From contig CABQCC010000015.1 in NCBI GenBank assembly GCA_902462495.1, forward strand, positions 1 to 21,059: a stretch of DNA of 21,059 nt, written 5' to 3'. Under the pieces are notes generated by a model that was given only the letters and a program-made list of their open reading frames with translations, was not told where the DNA came from and made no database searches. A program made the translations under genes and the position numbers. Source of the DNA: an uncultured Eubacterium sp. GTDB taxonomy: Bacteria; Bacillota; Clostridia; Oscillospirales; Acutalibacteraceae. This document shows positions 6,704 to 13,776 of the stretch, one piece after another (position 1 is the stretch's first letter; each line of letters begins with the position of its first letter).

Positions 6704-7528
6704 TTAGTTGTTGCTGACTCTGTTGAGAATGTCACGGAGGACTGCGTCTTTGTCAACGCTTTCGTCAACGGCAGGAGCAACAGGTGATTGTGCTTCGGCT
6801 TCCTGAACAACTGCTTGTACAGGTTCTGCATTTACCTCTGCTTTTGGAGCAACAGGAACTTCAATAACTTCTGTTCTGATTGTCTTGCCCTTTGTTTCTG
6901 TTTGGAACGAATCGAAAAATTCTTTGTATTCTTCTGCGACTGCCTGTGCTTTGTCGGCATTGGCGGTCTTGATTTGCTGAATTGAGTCCATTGCCGTGGC
7001 AATTTCTGTTGCCTTTTTAATCATTGCGTCTGTGTTTGCGGAAACTGCATTGATTTCCTTTGTAAGATTTGTGAGCAATGCCTTGATGTCGGTATTGATG
7101 AGGTTGTATGCGTTGATTGCCTTTTGAGCCTCTGCTTTTGCTTCAGCCGACACATCCTCGATTTTCTGCAAAAATTCCTGTGAGCCTGCGGTTGCGTCAT
7201 CAGTGATTTTTGCTCCGCTTTCGTATGCGGAATAGAAAATTTGACCGATGCTTGCGATGTAATCATTGTTTGATTTTTCGGTTTCTGCTAGCTTTTCGTC
7301 ACTTTCTGCAAGCTTTTTGTTGAGCTCTTCAACAACTTCGTTGAGCTGTGCAACTTCTTTGTTGAGTTTTGTGTTTTCGTTATAATATTTGTCAGCTTTG
7401 AGTGCGTTGTGCTCTGCAAGGTCAAGTGCTTTTTTAAGGATTTCGTTTTCGCTTTCAAGCTTTGAAACATATTCGTTTACGGATTTTTTGCTGTATCCGC
7501 CGATAAATGAGGACTTGAATTCTGCCAT
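6704..7528 (-). CDS. DivIVA-like coiled-coil protein
   Basis: This 274-aa soluble protein starts with FIGGYSKKSVNEYVSKLE, which resembles the DivIVA/GpsB membrane-binding head (GY-x(3)-V-x2-Y/F). A long heptad-like coiled coil (about 24-90) rich in Lys, Glu and Leu follows. A second Ala/Lys/Glu helical stretch (about 105-200) comes next. The tail is Pro/Val/Ala/Glu-rich and low in complexity (about 215-255). DivIVA relatives mark poles and septa and recruit division, wall or chromosome factors in Gram-positive bacteria. Which role applies here is unknown. The start is supported by AAGGAGAG and by a promoter at 7560-7588. It is a single-gene unit. Confidence 0.75.
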   Translation of the reverse strand: MAEFKSSFIGGYSKKSVNEYVSKLESENEILKKALDLAEHNALKADKYYNENTKLNKEVAQLNEVVEELNKKLAESDEKLAETEKSNNDYIASIGQIFYSAYESGAKITDDATAGSQEFLQKIEDVSAEAKAEAQKAINAYNLINTDIKALLTNLTKEINAVSANTDAMIKKATEIATAMDSIQQIKTANADKAQAVAEEYKEFFDSFQTETKGKTIRTEVIEVPVAPKAEVNAEPVQAVVQEAEAQSPVAPAVDESVDKDAVLRDILNRVSNN

Positions 7529-7559
7529 TTTTATCTCTCCTTTTGTTTTCGGTTATAAT

Positions 7560-7588
7560 ATTATATCACAAAATTGCATCTATTACAA
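7560..7588 (-). promoter_or_regulatory. Promoter of the DivIVA-like gene
   Basis: On the minus strand, TTGTAA (7583-7588) and TATAAT (7560-7565) have a 17-base spacer. They lie about 30 bases upstream of the ATG. Confidence 0.8.
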
Positions 7589-7633
7589 TGTAGCAGATAA
7601 GGTACAAGCACCGTGCGAAACATCTATATGTAG

Positions 7634-7859
7634 TTAATTTTTAGGAAGTCTGCAATGCTCCCAAACTTCTTCGGTAATTTCTTTAACCAATATGAGTTTT
7701 GTCCACTGTTCTTCTTCGGTGATTTTGTGGTGATTAAACCCAAAACAACAATTTTGTCATTGTATTCAAGGAAAAGTGCGTCTACATTTTCCTGTGCAAA
7801 CACCCAGTTTGCAATAGTTGTATTCTATGGATAAATGCCTTTGCATAGCGTGAAAGCAT
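7634..7859 (-). pseudogene. Frameshifted remnant of a small unidentified gene
   Basis: Three reading frames each hold a protein-like segment, and they join end to end on the minus strand. The first is MLSRYAKAFIHRIQ, from the ATG at 7857-7859. The second is TTIANWVFAQENVDALFLEY plus NDKIVV. The third is GFNHHKITEEEQWTKLILV followed by KEITEEVWEHCRLPKN and a TAA at 7634-7636. Each join needs one missing base. The second join falls in the GTTTTGGGTTTAA run near 7736-7745 and the first near 7815-7825. Restored, it would be a soluble, acidic protein of about 75 aa. No ribosome binding site precedes the ATG, so the upstream end may be lost too. I do not recognise the family. Homopolymer sequencing error could explain one join but less easily two plus the missing ribosome binding site. 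Confidence 0.6.
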
Positions 7860-7910
7860 AATGTTTTTATTATATATTGATTTTTTGCTATTTCAACTCT
7901 AAAAATATTT

Positions 7911-7934
7911 GACAAAACTATAGACAAAACTATA
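7911..7934 (+). repeat. Tandem 12-bp direct repeat over the exporter promoter
   Basis: GACAAAACTATA occurs twice back to back (7911-7922 and 7923-7934). The duplication creates two possible -35 elements 12 bp apart: TTGACA at 7909-7914 and TAGACA at 7921-7926. Confidence 0.85.
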
Positions 7935-7949
7935 TATGTGTGCTAATAT
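7921..7949 (+). promoter_or_regulatory. Extended -10 promoter of the ABC exporter
   Basis: TAGACA (7921-7926) and TAATAT (7944-7949) have a 17-base spacer. The -10 is preceded by TGC, an extended -10 motif. The predicted start is about 7956, immediately before the first operator. A second, upstream option is TTGACA (7909) with TATATA at 7931-7936. Confidence 0.7.
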
Positions 7950-7956
7950 AAATGTG

Positions 7957-7974
7957 AGTTAGCAGGTGCTAACT
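7957..7974 (+). promoter_or_regulatory. Operator copy 1
   Basis: AGTTAGC-AGGT-GCTAACT is a perfect inverted repeat with 7-bp arms at the predicted transcription start. It shares 14 of 18 positions with the second copy at 7991-8008. The size and symmetry fit a dimeric TetR- or MarR-type repressor. No such regulator is encoded in this window. Confidence 0.75.
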
Positions 7975-7990
7975 AAAAGTACAAGCAAAT

Positions 7991-8008
7991 AGTTAGCATA
8001 GACTAACT
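7991..8008 (+). promoter_or_regulatory. Operator copy 2
   Basis: AGTTAG-CATAGA-CTAACT repeats the layout AGTTAGCA-N4-CTAACT of copy 1, 34 bp downstream, just before the ribosome binding site of the ATPase gene. Confidence 0.75.
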
Positions 8009-8023
8009 GCATAGGAGAACAAT

Positions 8024-8725
8024 ATGGCTTTTGTTGAAATTAACGGAATAAAAAAACATTTTGGTGCAGGCAATAACAAGATTGAAGTGCTCAAAGGCAT
8101 AGATCTTGAAATCGAAAAGGGCGAGATGTGCGTGCTTCTTGGACCATCTGGCTCTGGCAAATCAACACTTCTCAACATCATCGGTGCGATTGAGTCGGCA
8201 GACGAGGGCACAATCACCGTAAATGGCGAAAAAACACGCCTTATGACCGAAAAACAGCTTACCCGGTACCGCAGAAAACATCTTGGTTATGTTTTTCAAA
8301 TGTACAATTTGATACCTAATTTAACCGTTAGAGAAAATATTGAGGTCGGTGCATATTTGAGCGACAATCCGCTTGACATTGACGAACTTATGGCAATTCT
8401 CGGCATAAGCGACCAGGCGGACAAACTTCCGTCACAGCTTTCGGGCGGTCAACAGCAAAGGACCTCAATAGGCAGGGCGATTGTTAAAAATCCGGACATT
8501 TTGCTTTGCGATGAACCAACGGGTGCACTTGATTACAAAACCTCAAAGGAAATTCTAAAGCTCCTTGAAGATGTCAACCAAAAGTACGGCAACACGGTTA
8601 TTATGGTTACGCACAATGACGCAATAAAAAATATGGCAAACCGAGTTTTCACGCTTCGCGACGGAGAAATTCGCAAGAATTATATAAACGAAAACAAGGT
8701 GTCTGCCAAGGATTTGGAATGGTAA
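8024..8725 (+). CDS. ABC transporter ATP-binding protein (MacB/LolD type)
   Basis: This 233-aa ATPase would power the permease encoded just downstream. Walker A GPSGSGKST is at residues 40-48 and the Q-loop FQMYNLIP has Q92. The signature LSGGQQQR is at 139-146, Walker B ILLCDE at 159-164, D-loop ALD at 168-170 and switch H197 in MVTHND. This set, and its pairing with an FtsX-like permease, define the MacB/LolCDE/type VII group. That group usually exports peptides, antibiotics or lipoproteins, or acts as a mechanotransducer; it does not import. The ribosome binding site is AGGAGA. Expression is probably controlled by the paired operators at 7957-8008, so an inducible stress or drug response is plausible. 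The substrate is unknown. Confidence 0.93.
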   Translation: MAFVEINGIKKHFGAGNNKIEVLKGIDLEIEKGEMCVLLGPSGSGKSTLLNIIGAIESADEGTITVNGEKTRLMTEKQLTRYRRKHLGYVFQMYNLIPNLTVRENIEVGAYLSDNPLDIDELMAILGISDQADKLPSQLSGGQQQRTSIGRAIVKNPDILLCDEPTGALDYKTSKEILKLLEDVNQKYGNTVIMVTHNDAIKNMANRVFTLRDGEIRKNYINENKVSAKDLEW

Positions 8726-8740
8726 GGAGCGTGAACAAAA

Positions 8741-11464
8741 ATGCACAATCCACTAAATAAACGATTTAGGCGTGATCTGCGTTCCGACGCCGGCAAATAT
8801 GTTGCAATATTTTTGTTTATAATGTTCTTTATCGGTGCGGCATCGGGCTTTATGGTTGCCGACAATTCGGTTATGGCACAATTTAACACAACGGCTAAGG
8901 AGTGCAACATTGAGGACGGTCATCTTGCATTTAATGTCAAACCGTCAAAAGAAGTGCTAAGTAAAATAGAAAGCCAAAACGACCTCAAGCTTTATGATTT
9001 AAGCTATAAAGAAGAAACTGTTAAAAAAGACAAAACCCTGCGTATTTACAGAGTGAGAAACGAGGTCAACAAAGAGTGCCTTATGAGCGGTGAAATGCCG
9101 ACAAAGGACAGTGAAATTGCCGTTGACCGTATGTTTGCCGACAATAATAAAATCACCGTTGGCAACAGCATTAAAATAAAAGGAAAAAAGTATGTTGTAT
9201 CGGGTTTGATTGCGTTGTCCGATTACACTGCCTTGTTCAAAAGCAATGCTGATATGATGTTTGACGCCGTTGGTTTTGGAGTTGCCGTTATGACCGACAA
9301 CGGATACAACACAATCGGAAATGCTCACGAAACAATTAATTATGCGTGGAAGTACAACACCCCCGTTGAAGATGAAGAAACCGAAAATGCAAAAAGTGAA
9401 CTTTTGATGAAGTCGCTTGAAAATATACTCAAAGAATATGACGAGCCGCTTATTCAGGCACAGGTGGATTCTCTTTACAAAAAAGCAAAACCATATATAA
9501 ACAGCCTTCGTGATGAATTTGATGTTGCCGAAAAACAGCTTGAAGCAAAGTATTTTGCCGCTATAAGAAATGCAAGTATAAACGATACAGTAAAGATGGC
9601 AAAGGAACTCGGCATCACCGAAAAGCAGTACAAAAATCTAAAGCATGTTCTCGAAGATGCGGACAAAAACAGCGATGATTGGGATTTGGACTCACTCGAT
9701 TCCGCACCTAAAATCAATCTTGACAATTACAAAACAAGCGACGATATGGATTTTGACGATATGTACAATCAAATCTATAAAATTGTTGACGCAGTAAGCG
9801 ACGCCAAGCTTTATGATTGCAGTCAAATTTACCGTGACCTTGCTTCGCTTAAAAAAATTACGGATAAATTCAGCATAGACGACAGCGGAATACTCAACAT
9901 AAAGGATTACAGTGCAAAGTATACCAACAAATCCATTATGTATGCTAGGGAGGACAGCGGCTCGGACAAAGCGACTATGATGCTGATGACATATATCATT
10001 ATGGTTGTCATTGCGTTTCTGTTTGCGGTTACAACCTCAAACACCATCACAAAAGAGGCAAATGTTATCGGCACGCTCCGTGCAATGGGTTATTCAAAGG
10101 GCGAACTGATTCGCCACTATATGTTTTTGCCGATTGCGGTAACGCTTGTGGGCAGTATTGTCGGCAATGTTTTGGGGTATACGGTGTTTCAAAAGGTTTT
10201 TGTGGGAGTTTACTATTCAAATTATTCGCTCCCTACATTCAAAATGCTGTGGAATATGAATGCGTTTTGGGAAACAACGGTGGTGCCGTTTATTCTGATG
10301 ATACTTGTAAACTTTGTTATGCTTACAAAGAAGCTTAAAATCAGTCCGCTGAATTTCATCAGGGGCGAGCTTAAGGAAAGCGGACAAAAGCGACTCGTAA
10401 AGCTTCCAAAGAAAATGCCGTTTTTCTCAAAGTTCAGGCTTCGCATTTTCTTCCAAAATATTCCGTCGTATCTTACTCTTGCCTTGGGCATATTCCTTGC
10501 CGGAGTTCTCGTTGTGTTCGGCTCAATGTATGGTCCGTTGCTCGATGATTATGCAAATATTGTTAAGGAAAATCAGCTTTCAAAATACCAGTATGTTATG
10601 ATTAACGAGGCAGAAAGCGAAAATGCCGATGCCGAAAAATTCTGTATGACTTCGCTTCAAACAACCAACAAAAAGTTTATGACCGATGATGTAACGATTT
10701 ACGGAGTCGAAAATCAAAGCAAATACATCACGGAGAATATTCCGACCGGCGAGGTGCTTGTTTCAAGTGCAATGGCAGACAAATACGGTCTCTCCTCCGG
10801 CGATGAATTCACGCTGAAAGAACAGTATAAAGACAAAACCTATTTGTTCAAAGTCGGTGGAGTGTATAACTATGATGCAGCAATCACCGTGTTTATGAAC
10901 CGAGGCGACTATCTCACTCGATTTAATGAAAAGTCGGATTATTTCAACGGATACTTCAGTAATTCAAAACTTGATGATTTAAACGACGATGATATTGCCA
11001 CCGTTATTACCGAAAAGGACTTGACCAAAGTTGTCACCCAAATGCAGGTATCAATGACGGAGTTTGTAAAGGTGTTTAAGGCACTGGGCATTGTCATTTT
11101 CTTGCTTGTAATGTTTATATTGACAAAGCAGATTATTGAAAAAAACAGTAAATCGATTTCTATGACAAAAATCCTCGGATTTTCGGATGTTGAAATAGGC
11201 AAACTTTATATAATTATCACTTCGCTTGTTGTACTTGCGTCACTTTTAATATCCGTTCCACTCATATCGCTTGCGTTGCGTTGGGCGTTCAAATCGTATA
11301 TTTATACGCAAATGACGGGATATATTCCATACATAGTTTCAAATAGCTGTTATGTAACAATGGTGGCTTTGGGCATTGTCAGCTATGCCGTTGTTGCTTG
11401 CTTTATGCTTCTTAAAATCAAAAAAACGCCTCTTGGCGAAGCACTTAAAAATCAGTCGTTTTAG
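8741..11464 (+). CDS. FtsX/MacB-like ABC permease with two repeats
   Basis: This is a 907-aa membrane protein. A basic N-terminus (RRDLRSDAGKY) leads into the first transmembrane helix (about 19-42). A large extracytoplasmic part (about 43-415) includes a highly charged, helix-rich stretch (about 215-345). Three membrane helices follow around 417-440, 462-490 and 508-528 (FtsX repeat 1). A helix at about 577-600 starts repeat 2, which has a smaller outer domain and three final helices (about 780-805, 820-850 and 866-890). RAMGYSKGELIR after the second helix and KILGFSDVEIGKLY in repeat 2 are the family's coupling-helix motifs. The start is 15 bases after the ATPase stop, with AAGGAGCG upstream. 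No partner accessory protein is seen. Substrate unknown. Confidence 0.9.
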   Translation: MHNPLNKRFRRDLRSDAGKYVAIFLFIMFFIGAASGFMVADNSVMAQFNTTAKECNIEDGHLAFNVKPSKEVLSKIESQNDLKLYDLSYKEETVKKDKTLRIYRVRNEVNKECLMSGEMPTKDSEIAVDRMFADNNKITVGNSIKIKGKKYVVSGLIALSDYTALFKSNADMMFDAVGFGVAVMTDNGYNTIGNAHETINYAWKYNTPVEDEETENAKSELLMKSLENILKEYDEPLIQAQVDSLYKKAKPYINSLRDEFDVAEKQLEAKYFAAIRNASINDTVKMAKELGITEKQYKNLKHVLEDADKNSDDWDLDSLDSAPKINLDNYKTSDDMDFDDMYNQIYKIVDAVSDAKLYDCSQIYRDLASLKKITDKFSIDDSGILNIKDYSAKYTNKSIMYAREDSGSDKATMMLMTYIIMVVIAFLFAVTTSNTITKEANVIGTLRAMGYSKGELIRHYMFLPIAVTLVGSIVGNVLGYTVFQKVFVGVYYSNYSLPTFKMLWNMNAFWETTVVPFILMILVNFVMLTKKLKISPLNFIRGELKESGQKRLVKLPKKMPFFSKFRLRIFFQNIPSYLTLALGIFLAGVLVVFGSMYGPLLDDYANIVKENQLSKYQYVMINEAESENADAEKFCMTSLQTTNKKFMTDDVTIYGVENQSKYITENIPTGEVLVSSAMADKYGLSSGDEFTLKEQYKDKTYLFKVGGVYNYDAAITVFMNRGDYLTRFNEKSDYFNGYFSNSKLDDLNDDDIATVITEKDLTKVVTQMQVSMTEFVKVFKALGIVIFLLVMFILTKQIIEKNSKSISMTKILGFSDVEIGKLYIIITSLVVLASLLISVPLISLALRWAFKSYIYTQMTGYIPYIVSNSCYVTMVALGIVSYAVVACFMLLKIKKTPLGEALKNQSF

Positions 11465-11500
11465 TTTGATGAAAATTTTACTTGCAAAAAACGTTAAATC

Positions 11501-11538
11501 AAAACCGCACCTGTCAAATTTGACAGGTGCGGTTGTTT
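11501..11538. terminator. Long palindromic two-way terminator
   Basis: Positions 11503-11534 form a 32-bp perfect palindrome (AACCGCACCTGTCAAA and its reverse complement) with no built-in loop. A T-run follows on the plus strand (GTTT), and on the minus strand the flank reads TTTTGATTT. It separates the rightward permease gene from the leftward rhodanese-TtcA gene and can stop transcription both ways. Confidence 0.88.
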
Positions 11539-11552
11539 CGCTTAATTAAGTT

Positions 11553-12701
11553 CTATTTATCATAGTTTTCAAGGAAGTTGTGCTTAACGCCGTCCTTTTT
11601 GTAAGCAATTACGGTGTCGACATTTACATTTTCAACGCTTCTGAAAATGTTGCTTTCAACCTGCGGATTGACCTTTGCCATTTCTCTAATCATATTTTTG
11701 ATTTCCTGGCGCTTTGATGAGGTCTCAAAGTCATCAGACGCACATTCTTCGGTGAATTTGCACGCACATTGGATGAAATGCAAATTGTTGTAGTCACGCC
11801 AACGCTTGATGTCGTCCTCACGGATGAGATACATCGGGCGAATAAGCTCCATTCCCTCAAAGTTTGTTGAGTGAAGCTTTGGCATCATTGTTTGCACCTG
11901 ACCGCCGTAGAGCATACCCATAAGCACGGTTTCGATGACATCATCATAGTGATGACCGAGTGCGATTTTGTTGCAACCGAGTTCCTTTGCTTTGTTGTAG
12001 AGGTAGCCTCTCCTCATTCTCGCACAGAGGTAGCATGGCGATTTTTCGATGTGCAAAACCGATTCAAAAATATTCGATTCAAAAACCGTGATAGGTACAT
12101 TCAACAGCTTTGCATTTCTTTCAATAATCTCTCTGTTTTCGGGGCTGTATCCCGGGTCCATAACAAGAAAAACAACTTCAAACGGAAACTTGTTGTGCCT
12201 TTTGAGTTCCTGAAAAAGCTTTGCCATAAGCATTGAATCCTTACCGCCCGAAATGCAAACGGCGATTTTGTCGCCCTCCTCAATGAGTTTGTAGTCGTTG
12301 AGTGCAGCGGTAAATCTGCTCCAAATTTGCTTGTGGAACTTTTTGTTTATGCTTCGCTCAACATCTTTTGAACGGTCGGAGTCAACTTCTGATTCGTTGA
12401 GCATATAGCCGTAATATCCGTCCACGAGAAAGACCGCACAAAAACCGCTTCCTCTCAATTTTTCGGCAGTAGGCTTGCTGAAAGTTCCGTTTTTGCAACA
12501 GATAATCAACAGTTTGTCCTTTGGCAAGGTGTCGAGTTGTTCGTCTATTTTATTTTGCGGAATGTTGACAGCACCGTTTATTGAGCCGTAGGCAAACGCT
12601 CTTTCGTCACGAATGTCAACAACAATGTAATCGCTACAATTTAGCGACTTCATTTCATCAACAGAAATTTCTTTAATTTTGTTAAAATCGTTTTTTGTCA
12701 T
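11553..12701 (-). CDS. Rhodanese domain fused to a TtcA-like tRNA-thiolation ATPase
   Basis: This is a 382-aa two-domain protein. Residues ~10-105 form a rhodanese-like domain: VVDIRDERAFAYGSINGAVNIP, then the loop CCKNGTFS with C69 as candidate persulfide Cys. Residues ~140-350 form a PP-loop ATPase of the TtcA/TilS group: SGGKDS at 151-156, PCYLC at 222-226 and GHHYDD at 249-254. TtcA uses ATP, a [4Fe-4S] cluster on a CxxC plus a third Cys, and a sulfur donor to make 2-thiocytidine in tRNA. C312 or C314 (QCACKF) could supply the third ligand. The frame stays open to a TTG at 12734, but that lies at the transcription start of the promoter 12736-12763. I therefore chose the ATG at 12701, behind CAGGTG. 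The exact tRNA target is inferred. Confidence 0.85.
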   Translation of the reverse strand: MTKNDFNKIKEISVDEMKSLNCSDYIVVDIRDERAFAYGSINGAVNIPQNKIDEQLDTLPKDKLLIICCKNGTFSKPTAEKLRGSGFCAVFLVDGYYGYMLNESEVDSDRSKDVERSINKKFHKQIWSRFTAALNDYKLIEEGDKIAVCISGGKDSMLMAKLFQELKRHNKFPFEVVFLVMDPGYSPENREIIERNAKLLNVPITVFESNIFESVLHIEKSPCYLCARMRRGYLYNKAKELGCNKIALGHHYDDVIETVLMGMLYGGQVQTMMPKLHSTNFEGMELIRPMYLIREDDIKRWRDYNNLHFIQCACKFTEECASDDFETSSKRQEIKNMIREMAKVNPQVESNIFRSVENVNVDTVIAYKKDGVKHNFLENYDK

Positions 12702-12735
12702 ACCGCACCTGCCAAAAGTAATTATTTTCACCAAT

Positions 12736-12763
12736 ATTATAGCAGAAAAGAGCAGAATTGCAA
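12736..12763 (-). promoter_or_regulatory. Promoter of the rhodanese-TtcA gene
   Basis: On the minus strand, TTGCAA (12758-12763) and TATAAT (12736-12741) have a 16-base spacer. The predicted start, near 12729, excludes the upstream TTG as start codon. Confidence 0.65.
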
Positions 12764-12862
12764 CAGAAAACTCGATTTGCAGTTGTTGTTATGTTTTGCT
12801 TTATGACAACAAAAGCACGGCTTTCTTTATCAGATTTTAATTATTCCTTAGTCAGTTCTTTG

Positions 12863-12891
12863 TTGACTCGGTTATTTTGGATTGATATAAT
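12863..12891 (+). promoter_or_regulatory. Promoter of the DUF218 gene
   Basis: TTGACT (12863-12868) and TATAAT (12886-12891) have a 17-base spacer. The predicted start near 12898 lies inside a run of in-frame start codons (12896, 12899, 12902 and 12908), so the mRNA leader is very short. Confidence 0.8.
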
Positions 12892-12907
12892 GTAGATGGT
12901 GATGGAT

Positions 12908-13678
12908 ATGAAAAAAGGGATAAGAACAATCATAGGCTTATTTGCTTTCGTGATTGTTGTTTTTTATATAGGTCCGCTTGTTACAACCGGCGAAATAAAC
13001 ATCGGTGTTGTTGCAGGACTTGGTGTTGCATGCGTTTTGCTTTTGTATGCATTGCTTTTTGATAAAATTAATTTTGCTGTGAAAAAACTTAATTCAAAAG
13101 TTATAGGAAAGATTATCACTTCGGTTGTGTGTATTGTGCTTGCTCTTGGAATCGGCGTCGGAGGATTTGCGTTGGGAAATGTTGTGACGCATAGTGACAA
13201 AAGCAATCACAAAACGGAATATGCTATTGTCCTTGGTTGTGTTGTAAGAGGCGACCAACCCGGTATATTTTTGAAAAAGAGAATCAACTCGGCATATGAG
13301 TATTTAAAAGATAATCCGGACTCAAAAGCTGTTTTGAGTGGCGGACAGGGCAATGGCGAAAATATTTCCGAAGCACAGTGTATGTATAATGAGCTTACTC
13401 AAATGGGGATTGAATCAAGCAGACTTATTCTTGAGGACAAGTCAACTTCTACAAAAGAAAATTTTGAGAATTCAGTAAATCTTTTAAAAAATAATGGTGT
13501 GGAAATTGATGAAATAACTGTTGTTACAAATGATTTTCACGAATACAGAGCGAGTAAGTTTGCCGAAAGAAGCGGACTGAAAGCATATCAGTATCCGTGC
13601 AAAACCCCGTGGAATGGATATATGCCATTTGCTACTCGTGAAGCATTTGCAGTTGTTTATCAAATATATATGAATTAA
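12908..13678 (+). CDS. DUF218 (YdcF/SanA-like) membrane protein
   Basis: This protein is 256 aa from the chosen start. Three hydrophobic helices (about 5-25, 31-51 and 67-89) are followed by a DUF218 domain from about residue 103. That domain has YAIVLGCVVRGDQPG, AVLSGGQGNGENISEAQCM and STSTKENFENS, then VTNDFHEYRASKFAERSGL. These Gly-rich and charged motifs match the YdcF/SanA/ElyC family, linked in other bacteria to envelope integrity and cell-wall precursor metabolism. The biochemical activity is not settled. In-frame ATGs at 12896 and 12902 lie at or before the predicted transcription start. I chose 12908 because GGTGAT (12898-12903) can pair with 16S rRNA at workable spacing. It is a single-gene unit with its own promoter and terminator. 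Confidence 0.8.
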   Translation: MKKGIRTIIGLFAFVIVVFYIGPLVTTGEINIGVVAGLGVACVLLLYALLFDKINFAVKKLNSKVIGKIITSVVCIVLALGIGVGGFALGNVVTHSDKSNHKTEYAIVLGCVVRGDQPGIFLKKRINSAYEYLKDNPDSKAVLSGGQGNGENISEAQCMYNELTQMGIESSRLILEDKSTSTKENFENSVNLLKNNGVEIDEITVVTNDFHEYRASKFAERSGLKAYQYPCKTPWNGYMPFATREAFAVVYQIYMN

Positions 13679-13683
13679 AAATC

Positions 13684-13713
13684 GGCTTTCCAAAAGAGGA
13701 GAGCCATTTTTTT
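13684..13713 (+). terminator. Terminator after the DUF218 gene
   Basis: GGCTTTCC (13684-13691) pairs with GGAGAGCC (13698-13705), one G-U pair, loop AAAAGA. It is followed by A and T7. Confidence 0.85.
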
Positions 13714-13740
13714 GTTTCGTTGTTGAAAAAGATAACCCTC

Positions 13741-13769
13741 TTGTAATGATGCAGGAAATATATTATAAT
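13741..13769 (+). promoter_or_regulatory. Promoter with -10 seven bases before a start codon
   Basis: TTGTAA (13741-13746) and TATAAT (13764-13769) have a 17-base spacer. The usual transcription start, 7-8 bases after the -10, falls at 13776-13777, where the ATG begins. No ribosome binding site fits in between. Confidence 0.75.
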
Positions 13770-13776
13770 AATTCTT

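Noticed and set aside
12702..12734. TTG start for the rhodanese-TtcA protein at 12734
   Set aside because: TATAAT sits at 12736-12741, so this TTG would be at or before the transcription start. The next ATG has a ribosome binding site.
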